Origin: Chloroflexia bacterium
Lineage (GTDB): Bacteria; Chloroflexota; Chloroflexia; Thermomicrobiales; UBA6265
Assembly (NCBI GenBank): GCA_013696525.1
Contig: JACCYK010000611.1
Location: 1-8,003 of the forward strand
DNA: 8,003 nt
Reading direction: 5' to 3'
Shown here in pieces: positions 1 through 6,537 of the stretch (position 1 is its first letter; every line of letters begins with the position of its first letter). Below the pieces are notes generated by a model. It did no database searches. It saw only the letters and a program-made list of their open reading frames with translations, and was not told the DNA's origin. The position numbers and the translations under genes were made by a program.

Positions 1-5
1 GAGTC

Positions 6-983
6 GTGCGATATCTGGCGCGACGATTCGGCTTCTATCTGATCGCGGCCTGGGCGTCGATCACGCTGAACTTCATGCTGCCCCGGCTGATGCCGGGCGA
101 TCCGGCGTCGGGCATTATCGGCCGATCCCAGGGCCAGGCCCGGCCCGAGCAGATCGATGCCATGCGCCAAGCCTACGGCCTCTCCGACGCGCCCATGCTC
201 GAGCAGTACTGGTTGTATCTTCAACACATCGTCCGCGGCGAGTTCGGACTTTCGCTCAGCTCGTTTCCCAGCCCGGTGTTAACCGTGATCGGAACGAGCC
301 TGCAATGGACGCTGCTGCTTGGGTTGGTGGCGACCATCGTCGGGTTCGGCCTCGGCATGCTGCTGGGGATTGTGGCGGCGTGGCGGCGTGGCAGTTGGGC
401 CGATTCGGTGTTGCCGCCGGTCCTCCTCTTCGTCGGTTCGTTTCCCTATTTTTGGCTGGCCTCGGTGGCGCTCTTCTTCCTCGGCTTCTATTGGAACGTC
501 TTCCCCTTGCGCCACTCCTATTCCGACACCCTGTCGCCCGCGCTGAGCCTGGAGTTCATCGGCAGCGTCGCCTATCACCTGGTGCTGCCGGCGTCCACCA
601 TCATCCTGGTCTCGATCGGGGGCTGGATGCTGGGAATGCGCAACGCCATGATCGGGGTCCTGGCCGAGGATTACATCACCTTCGCCGAAGCCAAGGGGCT
701 GCCGCAGCGGCGGGTGATGTTCCAGTACGCGGCGCGCAACGCGCTGTTGCCGAACGTCACCGCTTTCGGCATGGCGCTTGGTTTCGTAGTCAGCGGGGCG
801 CTGGTGACGGAGATCGTCTTCAGCTATCCGGGGCTCGGCTTCCGGCTGTTCATCGCGGTGCGTAGTCTCGATTACCCCCTGATGCAGGGGATTTTCCTGA
901 TGATTACGCTGGCCGTGCTCGGCGCCAATCTGCTGGTCGATTTGCTCTATCTGCGGCTCGATCCCCGGGTCCGTAGCACGTAG
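6..983 (+). CDS. ABC transporter permease, OppB/DppB-like
   Basis: This is an inner-membrane permease of an Opp/Dpp-class importer (oligopeptides, nickel or oligosaccharides), forming half of the translocation channel with the next gene product. The 325 residues match the usual family length. A first membrane helix (about residues 8-26) is followed by the conserved MPGDP stretch (29-33) and the extracytoplasmic segment ending in GEFGLS (78-83). Further helices lie near 100-125, 135-162, 190-210, 250-275 and 293-315. The cytoplasmic coupling (EAA) loop is at about 221-250, with EAKG at 228-231 and the RNALLPN segment at 244-250. The GTG start at 6 is chosen because MRYLARRFGF is the typical family N-terminus; the ribosome binding site is cut off by the window edge. 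The next gene starts 11 bp after the stop. Substrate cannot be read from the permease. Family assignment is secure; peptide versus sugar is not. Confidence 0.93.
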   Translation: MRYLARRFGFYLIAAWASITLNFMLPRLMPGDPASGIIGRSQGQARPEQIDAMRQAYGLSDAPMLEQYWLYLQHIVRGEFGLSLSSFPSPVLTVIGTSLQWTLLLGLVATIVGFGLGMLLGIVAAWRRGSWADSVLPPVLLFVGSFPYFWLASVALFFLGFYWNVFPLRHSYSDTLSPALSLEFIGSVAYHLVLPASTIILVSIGGWMLGMRNAMIGVLAEDYITFAEAKGLPQRRVMFQYAARNALLPNVTAFGMALGFVVSGALVTEIVFSYPGLGFRLFIAVRSLDYPLMQGIFLMITLAVLGANLLVDLLYLRLDPRVRST

Positions 984-994
984 GCGGGTGTGCC

Positions 995-2017
995 ATGTCC
1001 ATGCAGACCGACCTGCTCGAACCGACCGTCCCCGACCTGGCCGTCAACACGCCGGCGGCGGAAGCGGCTCGCGGGCAACGTGGGCTGAAGCTGCCCTATT
1101 GGGCGCGGGCGGTCCTCAATAGTAAGAAGGCGACGGCCGGGGTGCTGATCGCCGTGCTGTTCGCGACCGTCGCCCTGCTGGCGCCGGTGATCGCACCCGG
1201 CGACCCCTCCGACTTCGTGGCCCGGCCCCACCAGGCGCCGTCCGCCGAACACTGGTTTGGCACCACCGGCCAGGGGCAGGATGTCTTCGCCCAGACCGTC
1301 TGGGGCGGCCGCAGCACGCTGGCGGTCGGGTTGGCGGTGGGGCTGTTGACGACGGTGATCGGCGTCCTGGTCGGGGTGGGGTCCGGCTACTTCGGCGGCG
1401 TGGTCGACGAGTCGTTCTCGTTGATTATGAACATCTTCCTCATCGTGCCGAGCCTGCCCCTGCTCGTGGTGCTCTCGGCCTTCATCGGCAGCGGCTCCCC
1501 CTGGTTCATGATCCTGGTCCTGACGATTACCGGCTGGGCCTGGCCGGCGCGGGTGATGCGCTCGCAGGCGATCTCGCTCCGGGAGAAGGATTTCGTCGCC
1601 GCCGCGCGGGTCAGCGGTGAAGGCGGGATGCGGATCGTGCTCTCGGAAATCCTGCCCAACATGTTCTCGATCGTCGTCGCCAGCTTCCTGGGCTCCGGTA
1701 TCTTTGCCATCGGCGCCCAGGCGGCCCTGGAATTCCTCGGCCTGGGCAACCCCAGCGTCGTCAGTTGGGGGACCAACCTCTATTGGGCGGGCAACAACGC
1801 CGGGTTGCTCACCGGAGCCTGGTGGACCTTCGTCCCGGCCGGGCTCTGCATCGCCTTGATCGCCTTCGCCTTCGTCTTGATGAACTACGCGATTGACGAG
1901 GTGACGAACCCGCGGCTCCGGGCGCGGGGCGCCGCGGTCGCGCTGCTCAAGCGGCCGGGCTTCAGCTTGACCGAAGGACGGGCGACGCCGGTGCTGCGGC
2001 CGACGGGTGGTGATTAG
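995..2017 (+). CDS. ABC transporter permease, OppC/DppC-like
   Basis: This is the second channel-forming permease, partner of the preceding OppB-like protein. It has 340 residues. A hydrophilic N-terminal tail of about 45 residues precedes the first helix (about 47-66), which is followed by the APGDPSDF turn. The segment HWFGTTGQGQDVFAQTVWGG (86-105) is the family hallmark preceding the transport domain, usually HxFGTDxxGRDVxxR. The EAA coupling loop is at about 198-222 (FVAAARVSGEGG then the SEILPN segment). Helices lie near 108-130, 134-160, 165-185, 225-250 and 275-297. The ATG at 995 is used; a second in-frame ATG at 1001 is equally possible and would remove two residues. The ribosome binding site is weak (GGCGGG). 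The TAG stop shares its G with the GTG start of the next gene, suggesting translational coupling. Confidence 0.92.
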   Translation: MSMQTDLLEPTVPDLAVNTPAAEAARGQRGLKLPYWARAVLNSKKATAGVLIAVLFATVALLAPVIAPGDPSDFVARPHQAPSAEHWFGTTGQGQDVFAQTVWGGRSTLAVGLAVGLLTTVIGVLVGVGSGYFGGVVDESFSLIMNIFLIVPSLPLLVVLSAFIGSGSPWFMILVLTITGWAWPARVMRSQAISLREKDFVAAARVSGEGGMRIVLSEILPNMFSIVVASFLGSGIFAIGAQAALEFLGLGNPSVVSWGTNLYWAGNNAGLLTGAWWTFVPAGLCIALIAFAFVLMNYAIDEVTNPRLRARGAAVALLKRPGFSLTEGRATPVLRPTGGD

Positions 2018-3063
2018 TGCTGGCGCCTGCCTCCGCCGTGTCGTCAGCTCGCGCTACCGGCCCGCCATTGCTCGAGGTGCGCGATCTCCAGGTTGACTAT
2101 CTTTCGCCGCGAGGTCCGGTGCGGGCCGTCGACGGCATCTCGTTCTCAATTCAACCGGGCGAGGTGTTTGGCCTGGCCGGTGAGTCGGGGAGCGGCAAAT
2201 CGACCGTCGCCCATGCCCTGATCCGGATCCTGCCGCCGCCGGCGGTGATTTCCGGCGGCGAGGTGCTGGTGCGGGGCCGGAGCGTCTTCGCGCTATCCGA
2301 CGCCGAGCTGGAACGCTTCCGCTGGCGCGAAGTGGCGATGGTCTTCCAGAGCGCGATGAACGCGCTCAACCCGGTGATGACGATCAGCGACCAGATCGAG
2401 GATACGATCCTGGCCCATGAGCCGGTCTCGAAGCGGATGGCGCGGGAGCGGGCGGCGGCGTTGCTGGAGACCGTCGGCATCAACAGCGCCAGGCTCGATG
2501 CCTACCCGCATCAACTCTCCGGCGGCATGCGGCAGCGGGCGGTGATCGCCATCGCCCTGGCCCTGCAACCGGCCCTGATCGTGATGGACGAGCCGACCAC
2601 CGCGCTCGATGTCGTCGTCCAGCAAGAGATCCTCCACCAGATCGAAGCGCTGCGGCGCGAGCTGGGGTTTTCGATCCTCTTCATCACCCATGATCTGTCG
2701 TTGCTGGTCGAGCGGGCGGACCGGATCGCGATCATGTATGCCGGGCAGATCGTCGAGCTGGCCCCCTCCCGGGATTTGCTTGATGACCCGCTGCACCCGT
2801 ATACGCAAGGGTTGATGAGCTCCTTTCCCTCGCTCACCGGCGAGCGGCAGCACTTGACCGGCATTCCCGGCTCGCCGCCGCACATGCTGCACCCGCCCAG
2901 CGGCTGCCGGTTCCATCCGCGATGCGCTCGAGTCCAGCCGTCGCACCGGCGGATCGTGCCGAGGTTGCGTGAAGCGAAACCGGGTCATTTCGTGGCCTGT
3001 CATCTCTACGCGGCGGAGCCGTCTGGCCGGGAAGCGGTCCGGACAGGCGGGCGGCATGGCTGA
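2017..3063 (+). CDS. ABC transporter ATP-binding protein, OppD/DppD-like
   Basis: This is a cytoplasmic ATPase that pairs with the following OppF-like protein to power the importer. It has 348 residues. Walker A is GESGSGKST (55-63), the Q-loop glutamine is Q111, the signature is LSGGMRQR (167-174), Walker B is LIVMDEP (187-193), and the H-loop histidine is H225. The C-terminal oligopeptide-transporter domain has HPYTQGL (260-266) followed by the cysteine motif. In this family the motif is normally C-x5-C-x6-C-xn-C, reported to hold an iron-sulfur cluster in some members. Here it reads C297, C303, H310, C328, so the third position is histidine, whereas the neighbouring ATPase keeps all four cysteines. 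The GTG start overlaps the upstream stop by one base; starting there keeps the usual N-terminal extension before LLEVRDLQV. Function as an Opp-class ATPase is secure; substrate is unknown. Confidence 0.93.
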   Translation: MLAPASAVSSARATGPPLLEVRDLQVDYLSPRGPVRAVDGISFSIQPGEVFGLAGESGSGKSTVAHALIRILPPPAVISGGEVLVRGRSVFALSDAELERFRWREVAMVFQSAMNALNPVMTISDQIEDTILAHEPVSKRMARERAAALLETVGINSARLDAYPHQLSGGMRQRAVIAIALALQPALIVMDEPTTALDVVVQQEILHQIEALRRELGFSILFITHDLSLLVERADRIAIMYAGQIVELAPSRDLLDDPLHPYTQGLMSSFPSLTGERQHLTGIPGSPPHMLHPPSGCRFHPRCARVQPSHRRIVPRLREAKPGHFVACHLYAAEPSGREAVRTGGRHG

Positions 3064-4105
3064 GCCAGCGGCGGTTCAGGCATCGACGAACGGCGGCTCG
3101 CCCCCGGTGCTCGAGGTACGCGGTTTGAGCAAGCAGTTTCCGATCGGCGGCTTCTTTGGCCGGAAGCAGCTTCACGCCCTGGAGGATGCCTGGTTTTCGC
3201 TGCATCGCGGGGCCATCACCGCGCTGGTCGGGGAGTCGGGAAGCGGCAAGAGCACCGCCGCCCGGCTGGTTGCCCGGCTGCTGCCGCCCACGAGCGGCGA
3301 GATCCTGTATGCCGGGATCGATGTCTTGCAAAGCGAGTCGCGGCAGGCATCGCGGACCTACCGGTCGAAGGTGCAAATGGTGTTCCAGGACCCCTTCGGC
3401 TCGCTCAATCCGGTGCATACCGTCGGCTACCATCTGGAGCGGCCGCTGCGCATCCACGACAAGGCGGGACGTGGCGACGAGGTGCGAGAGCGGATCGACG
3501 AGCTGTTACAGACGGTTGGGCTCACTCCACCCCGCGACTTTCGCGAGAAGTACCCGCATGAGCTGTCCGGCGGCCAGCGGCAACGGGTCTCGTTCGCCCG
3601 GGCGCTGGCGGTGGAGCCGGCGATTCTCCTCGCGGACGAGCCGATCTCGATGCTCGACGTCTCGATCCGGATGGGCATCCTCAACCTGATGGCGCGGCTC
3701 AAGGACGAGCGCGGCATCGCCATGCTCTACATCACGCACGACATTGCCAGCGCCCGCTACGTCAGTGACGAGACGATCGTGATGTACGCGGGCCGGATGG
3801 TCGAGGGGGGCAGGACCGACGCCGTCATCCAAGGGGCGGCGCATCCGTATACGCAACTCCTGCTCTCGGCCGTGCCGAACCCGAAGGCTGGTCCGAGCAC
3901 CTACGCCGGCGGCCGCTCCGGCCTGCCGTCGCTGATCGATCCGCCGGATCGCTGCCCGTTCGCCGCCCGCTGCCCGCGTGTGATGGAAATCTGCGAACGG
4001 CAGATGCCGGAGCGCAGCCAGGTCACCCCCGATCATTGGGTGCGGTGTCATTTGAACACCACGGCAAACGGCCCCGCCGCCTCGGTTTCATCCGAACGGC
4101 GGTGA
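3056..4105 (+). CDS. ABC transporter ATP-binding protein, OppF/DppF-like
   Basis: This is the second ATPase of the importer. It has 349 residues from the ATG at 3056. That start overlaps the upstream stop by 8 bp (ATGGCTGA). The reading frame stays open upstream to 2969, but the extra 29 residues are basic, unlike the family, and lie entirely inside the OppD gene. Walker A is GESGSGKST (59-67), the Q-loop glutamine is Q111, the signature is LSGGQRQR (170-177), Walker B is ILLADEP (190-196) followed by ISMLDVS, and the H-loop histidine is H228. HPYTQLLLSAVP (263-274) leads into an intact four-cysteine motif C300, C306, C313, C331. From memory, the SMLDVSIR variant is frequent in oligosaccharide-type members of this class, a weak hint toward a sugar substrate. 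It is the last gene of the operon and ends 26 bp from the convergent reductase-like gene. Confidence 0.93.
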   Translation: MAEPAAVQASTNGGSPPVLEVRGLSKQFPIGGFFGRKQLHALEDAWFSLHRGAITALVGESGSGKSTAARLVARLLPPTSGEILYAGIDVLQSESRQASRTYRSKVQMVFQDPFGSLNPVHTVGYHLERPLRIHDKAGRGDEVRERIDELLQTVGLTPPRDFREKYPHELSGGQRQRVSFARALAVEPAILLADEPISMLDVSIRMGILNLMARLKDERGIAMLYITHDIASARYVSDETIVMYAGRMVEGGRTDAVIQGAAHPYTQLLLSAVPNPKAGPSTYAGGRSGLPSLIDPPDRCPFAARCPRVMEICERQMPERSQVTPDHWVRCHLNTTANGPAASVSSERR

Positions 4106-4113
4106 TCCGTGAA

Positions 4114-4140
4114 GTCCGGTCGGCCTTGACCCTAGCGGAC
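4114..4140. terminator. possible imperfect stem at the convergent gene ends
   Basis: GTCC (4114-4117) plus GGTC (4118-4121) can pair with GACC (4128-4131) and GGAC (4137-4140). This gives an 8-bp stem with a 6-nt loop and a 5-nt bulge. It sits across the short gap between two convergent genes, where a shared terminator would be expected. There is no T-tract on either strand, so it is not a standard intrinsic terminator and the fold could be chance in GC-rich DNA. Confidence 0.22.
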
Positions 4141-4722
4141 GACGCGAAAGGTGAGATGGGTGACGTCAGGAGCCTCGATCACCCTGGTTCGTTCCAGCGT
4201 GATCGGCTCGATGCCCAAATGATCGAACAAGCGGATGCCCCGGCCGAGGAGGACGGGTACGAGGTCGACATGAATTTCGTCCAGCAGGCCGGCGTTGATG
4301 CACTGTTGAACGATGCTGGCGGCGCCAACGCCCACGTTCTTGTTACCAGCAATGTCCTTGGCCTTCGCCACGGCGCTCTCCACACCGTCGGTGACGAAGG
4401 TAAATGGTGAACCATCGCTGGCCCATTCCCGCGGGATTGAATGAGTGACGACGACAACCGGTACGTCGAGCGGGTGTCTGCCACCCCATCCATTGGTGAG
4501 GTCGAAGGTCCGCCGTCCCGTCACCAACGCTCCGGTCGATTCGTGTACCCTCCGGAGCAGGTCGGCGCTGGCCGGGGAGATCTTGATCGACATCGTGCCG
4601 CTCGGCATCTGATAGTCGGCGTCGCCGCCGAAGTACCAGGCAAAGACGCGTTGCACATCGTCTTCCGGCCCGGCGATGAAGCCGTCCAGTGACATCGAAA
4701 GCCCAGTGCCGACGGTTCCCAT
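4132..4722 (-). CDS. Dihydrofolate reductase family protein (RibD C-terminal fold)
   Basis: This is a predicted cytoplasmic NAD(P)H-dependent oxidoreductase of the DHFR/RibD-C superfamily; its substrate is unknown and it need not reduce dihydrofolate. It has 196 residues. The N-terminal strand and loop SMSLDGFIAGPEDD (9-22) are diagnostic. They are followed by TGRRTFD (68-74), the VPVVVVTH strand (88-94), and the nucleotide-binding region GVGAASIVQQCINAGLLDEI (131-150). The conserved VPVLLGRGIRLF (155-166) follows. The start is supported by GAAAGGG about 8 nt upstream of the ATG at 4722; M10 is an alternative but lacks a comparable site. It is the last gene of the minus-strand cassette, 132 bp after the VOC gene, and is convergent with the ABC operon. 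That gap leaves room for its own promoter, but I see no strong one. Confidence 0.9.
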   Translation of the reverse strand: MGTVGTGLSMSLDGFIAGPEDDVQRVFAWYFGGDADYQMPSGTMSIKISPASADLLRRVHESTGALVTGRRTFDLTNGWGGRHPLDVPVVVVTHSIPREWASDGSPFTFVTDGVESAVAKAKDIAGNKNVGVGAASIVQQCINAGLLDEIHVDLVPVLLGRGIRLFDHLGIEPITLERTRVIEAPDVTHLTFRVVR

Positions 4723-4832
4723 GTGTACGACCCTTTCACGATGGCGGTTCGGGGATATACCGGCGATAGGTAGCGCCGCGTTCGGTTTAGGCGAGTCCGG
4801 GACTGGGCATGCGGTCGCCCGGTTCGGTGCGC

Positions 4833-4844
4833 GGTCGATCGACC
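4833..4844. repeat. 12-bp perfect palindrome GGTCGATCGACC
   Basis: This lies in the gap between the VOC and DHFR-like genes, about 11 nt past the VOC stop. It could be a small hairpin with a 4-nt loop or a protein site. The 11-mer GCGCGGTCGAT that contains its left half (4829-4839) recurs at 5988-5998 in the gap after the AHSA1 gene. With no T-tract or partner site, function is not shown. Confidence 0.3.
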
Positions 4845-4854
4845 AGCGGCATCG

Positions 4855-5259
4855 TCAGGCGCTGGCGGGGCGCTCCTGGATGACCCAGCCGTTACCGTCG
4901 GGATCGGTAAAGGAGACGAACGAGTTCCAGTCACCTCCTTTGCCGTCGAGCCAGACTCCATCCTCGACATGGCGGATCGGGCCGGCCTCGATCCCGCGCT
5001 CGATCAGCGTCGCCCGCGCCGCCTCAATGTCGGTCACGACCAGTTGCAAGCCCTGGAGCGAGCCCGGCGCTGAGTCGCCGAGTCCGGTGCCAATGGTGAT
5101 CGAGCAGGCCGAGCCGGGCGGGGTCAACTGCACGACGCGCATCCCGTTGCCCAGCCCCGAGTCGAGGTCAACCACGAAACCGGCTTGCTCGCTGTAAAAA
5201 CGCTTCGCCCGGTCCACGTCCGAGACGGGCACGACCACGACTTCGAGTTTCCATTCCAT
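4855..5259 (-). CDS. VOC-superfamily (glyoxalase/bleomycin resistance-like) protein
   Basis: This is a small cytoplasmic protein of the vicinal oxygen chelate fold. Members include glyoxalase I, extradiol dioxygenases and antibiotic-binding proteins; which role applies here cannot be told. It has 134 residues forming two beta-alpha-beta-beta-beta halves. The first contains VVVVPVSDVDRAKRFYSEQA (7-26), the family entry motif. The second contains LQLVVTDIEAARATLIERG (71-89) and ends in FTDPDGNGWVIQE (117-129), where E129 is the usual C-terminal metal or ligand residue. The histidine often found on the first strand is absent (VVVVP), so classical metal-dependent glyoxalase I activity is doubtful. 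The frame is open upstream to 5697, but that extension is low-complexity and overlaps the flavin-protein gene, so the ATG at 5259 (MEWKLEV) is chosen. The ribosome binding site is weak. It lies 64 bp after the preceding gene. Confidence 0.88.
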   Translation of the reverse strand: MEWKLEVVVVPVSDVDRAKRFYSEQAGFVVDLDSGLGNGMRVVQLTPPGSACSITIGTGLGDSAPGSLQGLQLVVTDIEAARATLIERGIEAGPIRHVEDGVWLDGKGGDWNSFVSFTDPDGNGWVIQERPASA

Positions 5260-5323
5260 ATCGGTTGCATCCGTTCGGGCGGCGAAACGACTGTCGACGG
5301 CATCCTTCGTTCGTTCCGCCGCG

Positions 5324-5857
5324 CTATTCGCGGGCGAACCGCCAGCGGGTGGCGCCGTACGGCTCCGCGCCGGCGACCCCGAATGCGGTGTGGAACGTGA
5401 AGCGGTAGAGATACCAGGGCGGAGGCCCGGCGCTCGGGGCACTGTATGGCGCCGTGAAGGCGTCACCCTCCACCTCTGCCGGCCACCCGTCCTCGCGATA
5501 CCGCGCGGCCACCTCCTCAAGCGTCGGCCGATCGGTGACCCGCATCGCGTCGCCTTCGAACACCAGGTCGATGCCCTCCAGGCTGACGGCAATGGTGCAG
5601 GCCGGATTCGCCGCCAGGTTGCGGGATTTGCGGGTGTCGGGACCGCTGACGATATAGAAGTCGCCGTCGTACCAGAGGGCGCCGATTCCGGCGGCATGCG
5701 GGCGGCCGTCCGGCCGCGTGGTGCCGAGGAAGAACGAGGCGACGATCCCCGGCTGCGTCGAGAGCGTGGCGAGGAGGTCGCGTGGCCGGCTCCAGGGCAG
5801 GGCGGCTTCGCCGTACCGGGTGAGATTGGTGACTTCGACGGGATCTCGGTCGGTCAT
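5324..5857 (-). CDS. Pyridoxamine 5'-phosphate oxidase family (FMN/F420-binding split-barrel) protein
   Basis: This is a predicted cytoplasmic flavin- or deazaflavin-binding protein of the PNPOx-like split-barrel superfamily; its substrate is unknown. It has 177 residues. The core runs from about 34 to 110. It includes a strand at IVASFFLGTTRPDGRPHAAG (38-57), then ALWYDGDFYIVSG (60-72), and the hallmark TRKSRNLAANPACTIAV (75-91), whose basic residues normally contact cofactor phosphate. EGDAMRV (101-107) follows, and a C-terminal substrate-side region contains PPPWYLYRF (145-153). The frame is open to 5941, but the ATG at 5857 is chosen because GGAG lies 8 nt upstream and MTDRDPVEVT is a natural start; the extension is arginine-rich and unlike the family. 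The sequence resembles the short pyridoxamine-oxidase-like paralogs rather than biosynthetic PdxH. It is the third gene of the cassette, 162 bp after the AHSA1-like gene. Confidence 0.9.
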   Translation of the reverse strand: MTDRDPVEVTNLTRYGEAALPWSRPRDLLATLSTQPGIVASFFLGTTRPDGRPHAAGIGALWYDGDFYIVSGPDTRKSRNLAANPACTIAVSLEGIDLVFEGDAMRVTDRPTLEEVAARYREDGWPAEVEGDAFTAPYSAPSAGPPPWYLYRFTFHTAFGVAGAEPYGATRWRFARE

Positions 5858-5864
5858 CAGGTCA

Positions 5865-5870
5865 TCTCCA
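5865..5870 (-). promoter_or_regulatory. Ribosome binding site deciding the flavin-protein start
   Basis: On the minus strand TGGAGA lies 8 nt before the ATG at 5857. This supports the internal start over the open-frame extension to 5941. Confidence 0.7.
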
Positions 5871-5949
5871 GTTCTTGCTGGCACGGAGCCAGAGCATCGG
5901 CCTCGTCCATTTGTCCGCACCATCGGCGCTTCGACGCTCACCGGATAAG

Positions 5950-5975
5950 CAATTCGCCCGTCGACATCCGAATTG
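5950..5975. repeat. Inverted repeat CAATTCG-12-CGAATTG
   Basis: Two perfect 7-bp arms (5950-5956 and 5969-5975) face each other across 12 bp, in the 162-bp gap upstream of the flavin-protein gene. The spacing would suit a dimeric regulator site, and the AT-rich arms stand out from their surroundings. It does not resemble the palindrome before the ArsR gene. The site is seen; its function is only a guess. Confidence 0.3.
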
Positions 5976-6005
5976 GGTTCGCCCGCGGCGCGGTCGATGA
6001 GCGGT

Positions 6006-6018
6006 AGCGGGCCCCGCT
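6006..6018. repeat. Short GC stem just after the AHSA1-like gene
   Basis: AGCGGG-C-CCCGCT begins one base past the AHSA1-like gene's stop codon on the minus strand. It could slow transcription or protect the mRNA 3' end, but lacks a T-tract, so it is not a standard terminator. Confidence 0.25.
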
Positions 6019-6019
6019 G

Positions 6020-6502
6020 TCAGTTCATCGGGGCAAGCCGGGCGATCAGCTCGTCCAGGCGTTCATATCCCTCGTTGACGCCTTGCTCCATGCCGGACCG
6101 CACCATGGCGTCGCGGTCGGCGACCGATTGGTAGACGGCGTTCTGATGCACCAGGGTGCGGCCATCCCGCTCCTCGAAGGTGAGCGTCTCCAGGGAGACG
6201 CGGCCCGGCGCGCCTTCGAACTCGAAGGTCTGGACGATGCCATTCGGTGTTGGCGTGCCGTGGAAGACGCCGTGGAACCCGTATTCGGTGCCATCGGTGT
6301 CCCGGTGGGTGTACCGCCAGGTGCCGCCGTCACGGACCTCGAGTCGATCAATCGCCATCGTCAACCGGCGTGGGCCGAGCCACTGGACCAGCAGTTCCGG
6401 ATCGGTATGGGCGCGGAAGAGGACGTCGCGCGGCGCGGCGAACTCCCTGGTCATCCGGATCTGGGGCACGCCGGGCTCGGCCACAATTCGCGTCGTTGTC
6501 AT
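6020..6502 (-). CDS. SRPBCC/AHSA1-family (START-like fold) protein
   Basis: This is a small cytoplasmic protein with the Bet v1/START-like cavity fold (activator-of-Hsp90-ATPase homolog domain). Such proteins typically bind a hydrophobic small molecule; the ligand is unknown, and a chaperone role should not be assumed from the family name. It has 160 residues. The entry motif is REFAAPRDVLFRAHTDPELL (19-38) followed by VQWLGPR (39-45). The mid-domain GGTWRY (59-64) and YGFHGVF (74-80) come next, then the segment VHQNAVYQS (118-126), and the C-terminal helix has GMEQGVNEGYERLDELI (137-153). The start at 6502 is set by GAAAGGA 7 nt upstream; the open frame upstream overlaps the ArsR gene and is discarded. 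It starts 35 bp after the ArsR stop. ArsR genes paired directly with AHSA1-type genes are a recurrent bacterial arrangement. Confidence 0.92.
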   Translation of the reverse strand: MTTTRIVAEPGVPQIRMTREFAAPRDVLFRAHTDPELLVQWLGPRRLTMAIDRLEVRDGGTWRYTHRDTDGTEYGFHGVFHGTPTPNGIVQTFEFEGAPGRVSLETLTFEERDGRTLVHQNAVYQSVADRDAMVRSGMEQGVNEGYERLDELIARLAPMN

Positions 6503-6509
6503 GCCGTGG

Positions 6510-6516
6510 TCCTTTC
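6510..6516 (-). promoter_or_regulatory. Ribosome binding site deciding the AHSA1-like start
   Basis: GAAAGGA on the minus strand sits 7 nt before the ATG at 6502, in the 35-bp gap after the ArsR stop. It rules against the longer open frame to 6628. Confidence 0.75.
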
Positions 6517-6537
6517 TGAGGCGTAACTTCGCCTTGG

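Noticed and set aside
305..865. Plus-strand 186-residue open frame inside the first permease gene
   Set aside because: It is an out-of-frame shadow of an intact permease with conserved MPGDP and EAA-loop motifs.
2969..3055. Upstream extension of the OppF-like gene by 29 residues
   Set aside because: The added residues are basic, have no family match and lie wholly within the OppD-like gene. The ATG at 3056 gives the normal N-terminus and a typical 8-bp operon overlap.
2293..4051. Long minus-strand open frames opposite the two ATPase genes (for example 2293-3057, 2834-3457, 3506-4051)
   Set aside because: Their translations are arginine-, histidine- and proline-rich without recognisable motifs, and they lie opposite well-conserved ATPase genes. 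They are third-position GC shadows.
4106..4131. Standard intrinsic terminator between the convergent genes
   Set aside because: Only an imperfect bulged stem is possible and neither strand has a T-tract, so it is listed only as a low-confidence structure.
5260..5697. N-terminal extension of the VOC-like gene to 280 residues, suggesting a fusion
   Set aside because: Most of the extension is the antisense-free alternate frame of the flavin-protein gene and is Arg/Ser/Pro-rich. The VOC domain begins naturally at MEWKLEV.
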